From the NCBI GenBank assembly GCA_003353945.1, contig PIVM01000027.1, positions 1 to 49,486 of the forward strand: DNA of 49,486 nt, given 5' to 3'. This document shows, in pieces, positions 13,001 through 28,000 of the stretch; within the stretch, counting starts at the first letter, position 1; every line of letters begins with the position of its first letter. Source of the stretch: Gammaproteobacteria bacterium (lineage in GTDB: Bacteria; Pseudomonadota; Gammaproteobacteria; Pseudomonadales; PIVM01). The notes under the pieces are model-generated. The model did no database searches, had not been told where the DNA came from, and saw nothing but the letters and a program-made list of their open reading frames with translations. The position numbers and the translations under genes are program-made.

Positions 13001-16000
13001 CAAAAATGTGTTGCTGGTCTATGACCGTGAATTGCGTGGTGAAGAGGTTCCTGAAGAGGGGAAAACCCGGGATATCCTCTATAGTCTACCGTTACCGATA
13101 GACCATACGCCGACGAAGATTTTGAAAAATGGACAGCTGCTGTTTATCGCGGCGGGTGATGATGGCGTTGTTATTGTTAATGTTGCCGACCCTGTGCGCC
13201 CTTCGGTGATTACGCGTTTAACCCATGGGTCAAGCGCAGGAAAATCGCAAGAGCTGTTTGTCTGGGATATTGAATTAATCGCTGAGCAATTGCATGTTGT
13301 TGCTGATAATGCAGAGCGTCGATCAGGTAAAAAGCGCTATATTTTTGATATCACCAAACCTTCCATGCCACAGCTTGGCAGCAATGGTTATGTTGAGCTG
13401 AGTGCCCCCCTTGTTAATGAAAGCGCATTTACCACGGGTGGTAATCTGCGTTTGGTTGATAGCAGCTATCCTCAGTATTTACGCACCTTAGGTAGTTATA
13501 ACGGTTATGGTTTCTCTATACCGGGAAATGTTTATGGTATGGACAGTTTAGCCAGCACCAGTGTTTTCCTTAGTCGAGAGCCCGGTGGGGAGATCGTTCC
13601 AGGCCTGGGATATTCTGTCGCTGGAGACGATGCCTCATTTATCAATACGGCCAGTGGTGCTCAAGATAGTATTTACTACCTGGGTGCCTACGATGTTACC
13701 GATAGCAGTGAAATTAACCTGTTGGATGCCATGGTTGTTGATATCAGCAGTACCGCCAGCGATACAGGTGTTATTGAGGATGGTCGTGAGCCTATTGTTC
13801 TTACCGACGATGGCCTGGCCATTTTTGCCGTTAACCGTTGGATGGATAGAGGTTCCCTGGAAAGCTTTAGAAGTGTGTTGAGCTTTGTTGATTTGTTGGT
13901 ACTTGATCTGGCTTCAAGTCAGCCGGCCAAAGGGCAGTTGTCGGTACATCTGGATCAGCCAGTTATTTTGAACTTTACTCAGCCCATACCCTATACCGAA
14001 GTGGAGCTGGAACAATATATCAGTTTCGGCAAGGATATTGGTGCAGAAGAACTGGAAAGTTTTGATTATACGATCAGTTTCGGCAGTGCTGATAAGCGCC
14101 AGCTGTTGTTAACACCAGCGCAAAATTTGGATAGTAATCAGCGCTATGTGGTGACGCTATCCGGTGTTGCGGCCAGTCGTCGTACGCAGGGCCTATTTGA
14201 TTATACCTTGGACTTTACCACGGGTGAGGCCACCGGTGCATCGATGGAATTTGTCAGTCTTGAACCCAATGTGGTTGATGTAGGCGGCGGCGAAGTTGAT
14301 GTGATTATCAAAGCGGCTGGTTTATCGCCGAGCTTCCTGATATCTGGTCAATTAGCCAGCTTGATGGACTCTGAAGACTTGGGCGATGGTTCAGTCCGTT
14401 ATCGTATTAAGATACCTGAGAATACACCAGGACCGGCATCGTTAACGGTTGTTCGTGAAGATAGTGATCGTTTCGATATCATCGGTGCTCTCTACTATGT
14501 TGAGCCTTTGTTGCTCGACAGCATTTCTCCAAAAGCGGGTAGCCTTGAAGGCGGTACGATAGTCCGAATTAAAGGGCAGGGTTTCCGTAGCGGTACGAAT
14601 GAAATGGCGGTGAGTTTTGGTCCATACCTGGCTGACTCACAGACGATCAAAGTTATTGATACCGAGACTCTGGAAGTGAAAGTGCCTGGCGGTCGTATTG
14701 GCACTGTCGACGTTAAGGTTGACATCATCGGCAAGCAGCAAGGCATATTGGCAAACGCGTTTGAATATTTGCAGCCCATGCAGTCTTTGATCCGTTCGGA
14801 ACCAAAAACCAAACCGATATATTACGATGCTGTACGTGACCCTAGTGGTACCTATCTTGTTATAGCTGCGGGTACAGAAGGTGTTGTCATTGTAAATACC
14901 GATGCGTCGACCTTTACGGCCAATGAAAAAAATCCATTGAATCCGGAAGATTTGCTGGAATTGATTGATCTCGATGGTGACGGTGAAGATGACCGTTATG
15001 TCGCCAACGTGAAACTGCCAGGTGGCTATACCGCCTTGTCAGTAGAAACCTATTTTGAACATGGCTTTGATCGTGTGTTTGTGCTCGGTGCTCGGGTTTC
15101 CGGTGCGAATGCGACCGATGCCAGATTATTCACCTTATCGTTTGATTCCGTCAATATTTCCAATTCTACTGTGATAGAAGAGTTGGATCTGCGTATTGAT
15201 GCCGCACGTCATATTAGGGTTGAAAACAATCGAGTACTGGTTGCCGGTGATACCAGCGGTATCGTATTAATCGACGCCTATCTGCAAAATAAACAATATA
15301 TGTTCGATAACTATGCCATGCCGGATAACGGCCCCGTGTTGGATGTGCAGGAGTTTAAGGCAGACGGTTATGAGGACAGCTTATTCTTGGCAGTAGGGGG
15401 TGAGTTTGACTATGGCGATAATAAATTAACGGCTGTAGAAGCCGTAGGCAGTGGCGGTTTCTATATCAGTTCTAATGGCCCGGAGCATGGTTATCAATTG
15501 TTATCCCGTTTGGATATTCCAGCCAGTCGGGTTGTTATCGATGGCCATTTGGCATATTTGGCTGCCGGTAGCAGCGGCTTGGTGATTGTTGATATTTCCG
15601 ATCCGTTGAACCCGCGTATTCTTAGTCGTGTATCGAGCCTTGGTTTTGTTTATGACGTGAGTTTCAATGGTGGCTTTGTCTATGTAGCCCTTGGGCAAAA
15701 TGGTGTGAAAGCGATTGATGTTACCGTACCGGAAGCACCGCGTATCCGTGAAGGTTTTGACAACCTAGAAACCGGCTTTATAAGTACGCTGGTCGCCGGT
15801 TCATATGCAGTCTATGGCCTGGGTTATGATGAACTGACAGGGATCATTACTGTGATGCCGGATGCCGTATTGAAAATTCATCGTATTGACCCTGTAAACC
15901 GACTGCTGGACATTGGCCTGGATAATAATGTTGAATTTATGGTGCGCTTTAATAAGGCGATTGACCTACATGATCCTAACCTGATCTTATTCCATGTTGA

Positions 16001-19000
16001 GGATAGTGCTGGTCGTAGTTTAGATATTAATACTGAGATTATTAATAATGATGCCATTATCGTGCTCGACCCGACCGAAGTGGATGACTTGTTGCTTGGA
16101 GAAATTCTGCACCTGGTTGTGGATGCCGGCGTAGCTGCAGTTAAACCGGGCAATAATGGCGACTTCCTGCTGTTGTATGAATTGGATCAAGGCATTGTTG
16201 AGCTGTTTACCTATCGTGGTGCAAGAGCAGAGCCGCCGGCAATTGACAGTGTTGTGCCCCGCCGTGTACCTACGGACTCCGCTAAAAATATCACCATATC
16301 CGTACGTGATGCCAGTGTTGATCCAGCCAATATACGCTTTATGTTGGGTAGCTTTGAGCTGGACATCATCAGTTTACAAGTCAGTGGTGAGGATGCTGAA
16401 GTGACGATAGCCGAGGTCATAGTGCCGGCTATCGCCATTGAAGGCCTTTATGATCTGAGCGTTTATGTTAACCATAACGGGTTATGGGACAGTGCTGAGC
16501 TGAAGGCTGCGATAGCGGTTGATGCGCCTATACATATAGAGCAAATTACGCCGTTATGGGGGCCGCTAAGCGGTGGTAGTCGTATCACAATTCGCGGTAA
16601 TGGTTTTGAACCAGGTAGCTCGGTTTCAGAGGGTTTGCAGCTAAGTATTGGCTCGTTGCCGATGGTGAGCCTGGATGTTTATTCAACAACCGAAATGACA
16701 GCAGTAACGCCACCCGGATCTCCAGGTAAACATCTTCTTATCGCTAAAGACCGGCATGGTCGGGAAACAATAGTCGCAGATGATGAAAGCTTTGGCTATG
16801 GTCTGAAACAACTGGCTGCAATAAGCCCATCGCGGGTACTTATTGATGAGTTGTTAATTACTGAAAGCGGTGTAGTGATCGCCAATACCGGCACTCTGGG
16901 TCAAACCTTTATTCCTGAAGAGGATACTGTTGCCTTTAATGGTATGCCTGTTGCTGATAATTATCGTGTCGCCAGTTTTGATGTGGAAAACCCGTTCCAG
17001 CCATTAATGGTTGGTGGGGCGTTTGCCCTGGATTCTTATTCCGTGACTGGCTCTAATAATCTGGGTGACTTTGCCATTGGCCTGGATTCCCTGGATATTT
17101 TACAAGCGCGTGAATTGGAAGAAGGTGTTTGGCGTGAGCGTTTATATATAGCATCGGGCAATGGTGGTATTGCTCGAATGAACCTTGGTGACGAAGTCGG
17201 TATTCAGTTTATTAGTGAGGAATTAGGCTATGCCGATGAAGGTGAGCTCACGCTTAAAGGGGCTCCAGAACATGTTTTCGCTCTTGAGAAAGCAGGTAAT
17301 ACCATTCTTGCTGCCAGTGCTGGGCATGTAGGCAAAAAGCCTGATGTTGGCTGTGCTTATGCTACTGGAAGTAATTATGGAGGCTCGGTAGAGTTACACA
17401 GCTATATAGCACCGTTTGATCCGCTTTATGTCGGAGAGCTTAGCGGTACAGGGTCCGCAGCGTTTATCAAGACGCAGGGTGACTGGGTGCTTACTGGTGG
17501 TGCGCGCACCTCTATTGGTTGGCAAGGTCCCTGTCCGGTAATGTCTGAGTATACTGCCGGTCTTGAAAATTCAGGAAATAATACCGTTAAGGTGGTTAAC
17601 CTCTACGATAAGAATGTCTTTTATGATGTGATATTCAGTTCAGGTGTCAGGGATATAGCCCTGTATGGTAATTATATTATTGCCGCAATGGCTAGCGACG
17701 GCATTGAAATCGTACCGCTGCATAATCTTGAGCATCACATTAAGCTCGATTTTACCGGTTTGCAGGCTTCAGCTGCTTCGGCGATAAATTTATCTATCTT
17801 TGGTAGTACGCTGTTTGTCGCATCGCATAGCGGCATGATAGTTATAGATATTGCCGATATTGAAAATCCACATGTGCTTTCAGCCGGTAATAATGAAAGT
17901 GTTGAAACGCTATTGGTTAAGAAGGGTGCATTAATTGCTGGCGCAAGCGATGGACTGAAGACTTTTGAGTTTACTCATAGTTTTGTGATTGACTTTGGCG
18001 TTGAGGAAAATGGTTTAGTCAGCGCAGATTCCAGTGAATCACTACGTATCAGTTTTAACGAACTAACCAGTATCGATTCTGTTATCGCAGCAGGCAGTAT
18101 TGAAGTTCAGCTGCTGGATGAAAGCACCGGTGATTTATCATCGGTGCCTGTGACGGTAACCGCGGTGGATGCTGCCGAAGGCTTGGCCTTTGAGTTTGGT
18201 TTGCAATTCGAGCGCTTTGCTGAACGTAAGATGCAAATCGTAGTGAATGATGCACGTAATGCGCGTGCGGGTGGGCTATGGGCGAGATCGATTCGTAACT
18301 TCCGTGTGGCTGAAGCCGGCGCACAGGATATTGCGATTCACCTGGTTGAAGGCGGGGTATTCCCGGCCAATGATCAACCCGTTATTACGATTATCGGTAA
18401 TGGCTTTAATGCAAGCACTGAAATCTATGTCGACAAATATGTGATCAGCTCGGCACAAGTTATCGATGAAACTACCATTCAGATTCCAGCGTTGGCATTG
18501 AGTATGGCGGGCCTGGTGATGTCACCAGGACAGCACCATATTGTGGCTAAATCCGGCTCTTTTGAAGCGAAATGGTATGGCGGCTTATTGATTGGTGAAC
18601 CCATTGATGAGATCGATACCAGTAACTTTAAGCTGAGCACAGACTCTGCATCAAAATCGGGTGGTAAGAAAATTGAGCTGGAGTCAGCCAAACAAATCTT
18701 GCTGCCGGGATCGCGTATTGTGTTGAGAAAACATCGTGATCCGAGTTATGAGATATTCACTGGCAGAAGTGATTTTGATGAAGTATTTGGCAATTACACG
18801 ATTAACTTGAACGATAATGTTATCACGTTGAATAAATTCAGCTTCGATCTGCCTACTGTTATTGATTCCGAGCTCTATGATGTTTATATCCGTATTCCGG
18901 TTGGCGATGCTTTTGATGAGCTGTTTGTTGGGCAATTCTCCTATACCGACCCTACCGGATTGGAAATAGATCTACCCAATTACCCGCCACATGTAATTGG

Positions 19001-22000
19001 TGCTGGTCAGTTAGTTGATGATATTTTATTTGTTGGTCTGAAAGAGGGTAGTACATCCAGCAATTCATATAACCGCTTCTTGATGGAATACGGTGTTGAG
19101 ATTTTTGATGTTAATATCTGGGAACGTCCGATTCGTTTAAGTCAGTTATCATTGGGCGCCCCGGTTAATGGCCTAAGTGTTGTTGGTAATAGCCTGTTAT
19201 TGGCTAATGATATTGACGGCTTGCAATTGGTCGATGTGACGGATTTAACTCAGCCATTGTTGTTGGATGGTCTGGAAATACCGGGCTACCGTGCAATTGA
19301 TCTGGACTTTGATCAACAACGCGGAGTGGGTGTTGTTGCTGCCAGTGATCCGTTTGGTACCGGCATTTTACGTTTCTTTGAAATGAACCAGGGAGAACTG
19401 GTACCCGCTCCAGCCTATAGCACCATTGAATTCAATCACGATGGTGAAGAGGGATTGCGCCTTAACGGTAACCCTGCTGATGTGCAATGGCAGCCGGATG
19501 GTAGCCTGTATGTCGCCTTTATTCGTGACTCTAAGGTTTATGTGGCTATATTTGATGACCTGCCGGCATCGAATACGGCTGAAATTATCGCTATCGAACG
19601 ATTAAGCGTAAGCGATGTTGATGAATTGTCGATGGTCGTTCAAAACGGCCAGATTTACCTGAAGAGTGAACGTGCCTTAAATAGTGATGAGAATTTAGAC
19701 GAGTTCGGTTCGAGTCAGGAGTTTGTAGTTTACAGCGAAATCGATGGTAGTTATGAGCTGAATTATTGGCAGCAACTCACTGATGGTCATAGTGAAATTA
19801 TCCCGAATATGGGTGAAGTATTCACTGCGGTTGATGGCGGTATTCAGGTTGCCAATGGCGGTGGGTTTGCAATATCGGGTGTGCAGCCGTTTGCCGGAGC
19901 CGATCTGGCTCAGGGCGAAACGATCACAGCCGGCTTTAATGATTTGTATAATACGGATCCTGCCCATCTGGCCGAGCATGTTGTGTTGACCTATGATGAA
20001 GGAAAGCTTGTTGCCTCTGAAAACTATACGCTAGAAGGTGTTAATACGCTGCACGGTGGTTTGTTATACATTCATCTTGCCGAGCAATTGACGCATAGTG
20101 GTACGGTTAAATTGCAAATTGCTGAGGGTATAACGAATCTTGCAGGTCACGGCCTGAATAAGGCCTTCAGTGCTGAATATCAGCTGATCGCGGGTAATCG
20201 ACCTGAAATTTATTCGGTGATTCGTCTGGATAATGGTGAGGAGCTAAATCACTTCTTCCATGCTGATGGTACGGAAACTGCAATTATCCGTGGTCGTAAT
20301 TTTGGTACCGAGGCAGCTCAGTTGCAGCTCTACTTCGGCGAACAGTTGATGGATAATGCGAATATTCAGACACTGGATAATGAGACCTTGCAGGTCACAG
20401 TGCCTGACCTTGGCTTCAGTGATACAAGCCTGGCGATGCCATTACGTGTTGTACGCAGTGACAGTAACTTGTCCTATATTCTATATGGCGCGCTAAGTAT
20501 TCTGCCGCAGATGGAAATTGACGATATTAATCCACAAACCGGCCCACCGCAGGGCGGTGATTATGTCAATATTTATGGTCGCGGTTTTAGCCATTACAGC
20601 AATGTGGTTTTTGGCGGTACACAGGCTGGCGATCTTAAGGTTTATAGCAGTAACCATATTCGAGTGAGAGCACCATCCGGTAGTTTTGGTGCGGTTGCTG
20701 TGACAATGACCAGCGACTTGTTCCCGAATGAAGTCGCAAACTCTCCAACCGATTATTTCTATACAGGTCAGGGTACGGGCACGGTTAACCTGTCGCAGGA
20801 TAAGTCCAGCCCGGTAGCATCGATTACCCTGGGTAATCAGGTGCTTTATACAGTGACCGGTGGTAGTTTCGAAGTGATTAATTCACAAGGTGAAACTACC
20901 CAACAATTGAGTAGTACAACAGCTCGTCTGGTTCTGGCTGATATTTCAGATCCTGTGCATCCGGTCATTATCGAGAAGGAATTCTCCGGTACCAGTTTCC
21001 CGTATTACTTTGATGTGGATGGAGGCTTGTCACCGCGTGGCTTTATTGATCTGAGTATTTATGATCAATGGTTGTTTGTGGCCGGTGGTAAAAATCTGTA
21101 TATGTTTGATATTACCCTGCCAATTGATCCGGTGCTGGAGCATACCTTAAGCTTTAGTCATAGCGTTAATGCGATTGCCATTGAAGATAATATTCTGATG
21201 GTGGCGCATGATAACGGTATTAGCCTTTATCAACGTGACGGTGAAGACTTACGCTCATTAGGTAATATCAGCTTATCGCAACTGGGTAGCAAACCCGGGA
21301 AAATTCGAGTCTATGACGACAGCTTGTGGGTGGCTTTGCCAGCTGCGCATCAGGTACTTGAAATTGAATTAGCCAGTGGCTTGTATGCAACACAACGTAA
21401 AATCGATACGGTCGATAATGTAGATCGTGCAGTTGCAAACGATTTAGCGGCACAGGATCTCGTGGTCAGCAATAATTTGCTAATGATTGCCACCGGTGAT
21501 TCAGCTACGGTTCAGGCCTACCTGTTAGACAGCCAGGATTCTGCAACACCTATCGCGGATATTAAATTGGCCTACCTGATTAGTCAGGGCAGTTTGTTTG
21601 CTGAAAGCCTGCTAGTCAGCGGGCAAACTCTTTATGTAGTCGCACAGCAGGGTGATATTCAAGCTTATGATATATCTGGCTGGTTACTCGGCGACTTTAT
21701 CACCGATATCGAGTTGCAAAATTACTTCTCAGTGGTGGGTAATGCCAGCTCCATGGCCTTTAGTTCTGAAGCCATTTATGCAGGTTCCAGTTTTGCCTAT
21801 GTCAATGATGAAGCGACCGAGAACCCGATAGATGCTGAGGTTAGCCAAATGGGTGGTGGTCTTAACACGATTATTAATAATGATCTGCTGATTCATGACC
21901 AATGGCCAATTCCTGGTGGCTATCTCCCTTATGATGAAGCTATACGCATTTCCTTTAATCAAATTTTGAATAATCAGCAGTTGCTAAACTATGGCGGTGA

Positions 22001-25000
22001 GCTAATAACCGTTAAGGAAGCTGGGGAGAATGGTGTAGAGATCTTCGGCTATGTTTCTCAGCAGGTTGATAATAGTGGCTCTAATTTGATCTTCTTGCCG
22101 GCAGAAACTCTTAACCCGGATACCTTATATGAGGTGCTGATTTCGAAAGATCTGGAAACACTGCATGGCCAGAGCATGAGCGATGATTATCGTTTCCGCT
22201 TTGTTGCAGTGGCTGTTAAGCAACCATTGATTCACAGTGTTGAACCGATCAAGGGTAGCTGGCGTGGTGGTGAAATCCTTACCGTAGTTGGACAAGGTTT
22301 CGATTTTAATTCAGTGGTTGAAATTGGCGGATTTGAAGTCGCAGCCAGTGATATGTTGTCCATCTCTGATAGTGAAATTCAATTTGTTCTGCCGGGCTTA
22401 AATGAGGCGCCTGTCGATAATCGTTTGGTCAGTATTTCTGTGCGTACTGAAGAGTTGGCCGATTATCAAATTGGTGCCTTTACCTATATCACTGATCCAG
22501 TGATAAGCAGTCTGGGTTCATATAATCGCAGTAATAAATCTTTGAATAGTTCTGATAAGACTTTCTACTTTAATGCCGGAGAAATTATTGGTATCACGGG
22601 ACGAGGCCTAAGTGCTGCGACACAGCTTCGCATTAATGGTTATGCGGTTGAAGATGTTGTAGAAGAGCAATACCAGGAGCTCAGCTTTGTTGTGCCTGAA
22701 GATACCTTGGGTACATTGACGCTGGAAGTGAGCAATGACGGTTTTGTTGATGATACCGTTACCAACACCAGTTTATCAGTAATCCTTGATGCGGATAAAC
22801 AGCTGGAAAATGTCAGCAAAGTCGTACAACAGGGAAATTATCTGTTTGCTTACAGTGGTTCCGAAGTGCGCGTTTACAGTATTCAGGATAGCCAGGTACC
22901 GGCATTTATTTCCAAATTCAATGCTGGTGGCACTATCCGTGATATGGCTGTTGATGGAACAGATATTGCTGTGCTGTTAAATGATGGCAGCAGCATCAAT
23001 TACTTCTCACTGGATAATATCTATGATCCGGTATTTGTGAATAGCTATGAGAATCAAAGCCTAACTTCATTGAATAAAGTATTACTGCGCGATGGACAGA
23101 TTTTTGTATTGGCTGGTTCTCAGACCTATGTAGGATCAATCAATGGGCATAAGTTACTGGTGCTGAATCATGCTATGTCGGCACAGCATATTCGTTTAAG
23201 TCATCGTGCTTTGTTTATTATTGGTGATAGTGAAATAGAAAAACGCCTGCTGGATAATATCACTGAAGTTGCTGACAGTATTATCGGTGATTTTGATGAC
23301 ATTCTTGATGTGCAGGTTAATGGTTGGTATCTAGCGGTATTCCAGAAATACCGTATCCAGTTTATTGATGCCCAACAATTTAATCAGAATCATTATTTGG
23401 GAAGTTTGGACTTTAGCAGTCGTATTTACCGCGCAGCCTATACGGGTGATTTACTGGTTCTATATTTGACTTCAGGCATTCATGTTTATGATGTTGATTA
23501 TGACAGCACGTTTGGTTTATCAACGGATTGGAAAGTAAACGTTGATACTGCAGGCTCCAGCATTACATCAACCAGTGATGCATGGATTAGCTCTGGCCTA
23601 CTGCATTGGCGAGCCAGCGGTCATTATTATAATGCGCGTCTGCCGTTTACGAATGTAGAGGATATACGTCCTGAATTGATCAGCAGTGAATCGGAAACCC
23701 TGATGATTGATGTTGCTGGCGATATTTTATCCTGGGATGTTGCAGAGCTGGCTGTTCAGCGAGTGAGTGATAACCAGTCCGTTGTTGGTTCTACCAACCT
23801 GCAAGGACAAAGCCTGTACTTTGAAAGCATGACCGGCAGTTATGAAACCGGCCAGACTTATAGTATTGATTTCTCATTGTTACCGAATCAGATTATTGAT
23901 GGTGCTTATGTCAATCTGGATATGCCGCGTCTGATTTATGCCGCTGATAGTTTTGATCAGCGTACTATTTCGATTAATGGCTTTACGCCTGCCACTGTTG
24001 TTGTTGGTCAGAGTGCCGAGTTTGTGATCTATGGTCAGGAGCTTTCCAGTGCAGATCGTTTGGTTCTCGGTGATTTGGAGCTTGATAGTAGTCAATTCCA
24101 GGTAAATGCCGATGGTAGTCAGATAAGCTTTAGTGCCAGTATTGCCAACAGTGGCTTGCAAAATCTGGCTGTTTATCAGATGAATACAGTCGATCGTTTA
24201 TTTGCTGTACTGAACGTTGTTCCTGCATTGAGTATTGATTCAGTACTTTCAGATAGTTATTTAGGTGATAAACGTATCAGTGATAAGGGCGGCGACCAGA
24301 TTACGGTTACTGGTCAGGGCTTTAGTCATGATATGAGTGTGCACTGGCTAAAAGCTGGCGTACAGATAACAGCTGATAGCAGTAATGCGATTAATTATTA
24401 TCTTGCCGGTGACAGTATTACGTTCAATACACCGACAGCATTGGCAGGGCAAAGTTATCAGCTTGTTATCCAGCGCGCGCAGACAGGCGAGCTTGTTAAT
24501 GCCCAGGAATCAGATTGGATTACTGCTGTTGATAATACCCGGCCTAAAATTACCGTCATCTCTTCGCCGAGCTATACCGGTCGCCTGATTCTTGAAGGTG
24601 ATGAAGATATTATCATGAGTGACTACGGTAACTTCAGTGTTATCAAAACCTTTAAAGATTATGATACGCATAGTGACGCAACGGTTGATATTAGCAGTCG
24701 TTATCAATTAGTACAGATCACCGCTCAGCGTTTACAGCTGCAACTCGTCGAAGGCGCAATACTGGAACATAATGCCAGCTATAGTTTCTTTGTCGGTGGT
24801 ATTAGTGATGTTTCAGGCAATATCCCATTTGACGGCAGTGGTATGTCAGGCGGTAACTACAGTACCGGCTTTATCGCCAATGATATTTTACCGCCGCAAC
24901 TGGATAGTTTGGCGCTCGAGTTTGGTGGGCAATTTGTCGATCAAACAACATCGATTAAACGCGGTGCAAGCTATGCTTTCACTACCCTGGCAGAAGATAA

Positions 25001-28000
25001 TTATGTCAGCGCTGCAAGTTTGAACTATCAATATCGAGTTTCCTATGATGGCGGTTTGAACTTTGTTAATAACTGGACATCAATTAAAGATCGTACCCTT
25101 AACCTGAGTGTGTCTAGCTATGCCAGCACGGTTGCGATTCTACTGCGTGTTACCGATAACAGTGCAAATACAGTTGAAAAACGCTTTGATATTCTGACCA
25201 CTGAACCAAATATTGGCTTATCCGCTAATGTTGAGTTTCCAGCCTTCTTTACAGATCCTGAGATTGTTGAAGAGTTGACCACTGCGATTATTGGTTTCCA
25301 TCTGGTGGGTGATATTGATTTGATTAAGACTACGGAAGTCAAAGTCTTTGATGATGGCCAATGGCAAAATGCTGCATTTGATATCAATACTGGCAAGGTT
25401 AGCATTAGCTATACACAGCCGAGGTTGAATGACCTGCCCGGTAGCCCAAGCAGTGCAGAAATACCTGTACGTTTGCGTGTTTCTTATGGTCTGGCTAGTT
25501 CCACCGATGTTGTTAACTTTGCCAATAGCTATACCTTAAACTCTGATTCGACTATACCGAATATAAGCTTTGTTGCTCCGGGAGATGGAGAGTTTGTACC
25601 GCGCGGCGAACAGGTTGATGTTATTTTGCGCAGCTTTGATCAATACGGTATCGATCATGTTGAGTTATGTCAGGATAGTAGCAGTGTCGATATTTTTGAT
25701 GATGGTAATGCCTGTCAAACACTCACTAACCCGAACAGCTATAAATTTACTGTCGCTGTAGATGCTACGGATGCTATCGAATTACGTGCTCGTGCATTCG
25801 ATGCCAATAGTTTAGTCAGTGCAACAGCCAGTCTGACGCTGTATCCCTATGACGGTACTGAAGGTGCACCTGAATTACGTATTATCACACCAACAGCTGG
25901 GGCAACCTATCACGCAGGCGAGACGCTGAACTTTGAACTGTATCTGTATCAGTTAACCGCTGCTGATTTGTATATGGATGTGAAGGGCGATCCACAGCAT
26001 GTGGCCAGCATTGGTCCAATAACGATTAACCGTGCTGAGGACGCTGCTAATGTTGTACATCGTAGCCTGACCCTGCCAGCTGATATTGCTGAAGACGGTG
26101 TACTTATCCTGCGATTGGAAGCTGATATCGATGGCAAGCAAGTGAAAACCCAATCCATTATCAATATTGTTCAGGATACTGGTATCGAAGTTGACCCGCT
26201 ACTTAATATGACGCCGGCTACGACTATCTTGACGGGCACCCGTTTATTTGTAGAGGCCTCTACTAGCGATAGCATGGATGATATAGCGGATAGCTCTTTC
26301 TTACGTATCACCGAAGAGAGTACCGAAGGTGGCGTAGAGCAGCAATTTGCTTATCAAGCAGCACCCGTATACGAAACAGATTTTACTGTGGGTACCCTGA
26401 CCGTGTTAGCGAGTCTGGATGACCGCAGTGGTCACCAGAAAACACTGGAACAAGAATTAACTGAAACGTCGTACTTCACCGATGTTGCACAAAGCTTACA
26501 TCAAGGTAATTCACAATGGGCTATTGTTGATGTGAGTACTGCTGTTGATTTTGCCGGTGGATTATTAATTGCTGAAAATCATTATCAGCAAGGCTACCGT
26601 TTACTGGATGGTAATGGCGAAGAGCGTTTTGCTTATCAATATGGTCATATCCGTGAATTGCATTATCAGGCCGGGTATCTGCTTGCCGTTATTGATGGCT
26701 TAAATGGCGATGTTTTGCATGGCTACAGTATTAGCAGTGGTGAGATTGCACTAGCGAGTGAATATCCTCTATTAGGGGGTCTGGTAGGTAGCCATGGTAA
26801 GCAGCTGATACTTCAATATGGCGCTACGCTAACAGCGATTGAATATGATGCGCAGTCTGATCAATGGGTAGAGATGATCGGAACAGCATTGGCAAATGAC
26901 AGCATAGCATTGGCTATGGATCATCAAGTTGTCTATGCACTGAATGTAGACAGTATTGATCGTTATCAGTTAAATGATCAGAATCAAATTGTGCAAACTT
27001 CGAATCATGGCTTATTGGATGGCGAAAGTGTTGCCATGCAGAATGCCGAAGGATTCGCCGTACATGATCAGCAAATTTTAGTATGGAATAGTGAAAGCCT
27101 GCTGGTCTACCAATGGCTGAACGATAGCTTGCAATTAGTCGCGACATCGGAATTATTCGGTCAAGTACAAGAAGTATCCTGGGATGGTGATATTGCCTGG
27201 TTGCATATTGATGATGATAGGCGTGGCAGGTATTGGCAGGCTGTAATAGCTGGCGATTATCAAGGGCAGTGGTTCAATCAGTCTGAGCTGTTGTACTTTA
27301 CGAAAGATGCAGCGATTGTTCTGAATAGCAATGAACTGTTATCGCAGGCGCGTGTTCATAGCAGTGCTGTTACATTGGCTGCCGTAGCCAGTGAAAATGC
27401 ACATGTATACGAGATTAGCCTGACGCCGGCAATCCCCAGTGATCATCTCTCTGTCACTGTTAATGGTGAAGTTATTCCATACCGCAGTGTGATGAATGCA
27501 GCCGGTGAGTTGACATTGCGCATTAACAAAGCTGCTATCAATGAGGGTGAAACTGTCACGATTAATGCTGGCTTTGGTATAACGCCAGTGCCAGCCAATC
27601 TACCGCTTGTTTCAACCACGTCAACGGTTACCGCGGCTCTTCCTATAGACGCCAGTGTCATCGCATCGGGTTCTCGTATTCCAGTCTATCTGACAGCAGA
27701 TTCAGTATTAACGGATCTGCAAGTTGATACACAAGCTGCAGCAATCAGTACAGATCAACATTATATGTTCTGGCTAGACAATACTGTTGAACAAACAACG
27801 GCTGCCATCAGCCTAAACAGTGATTTACAAGCGCAGCAATTCAGTTATAGCTATGCCGAAATGGCAGCGGTACAGGCATCGGTTGATATTCTTGGGTTTG
27901 AAAATAATGCCATCTTCACTGAGGGCGATGTACTAAATTTCCGTTATCTGATTCAACAATTGAATGTTGATGACCAATTGCGCCATGTTGATGTGCAATT

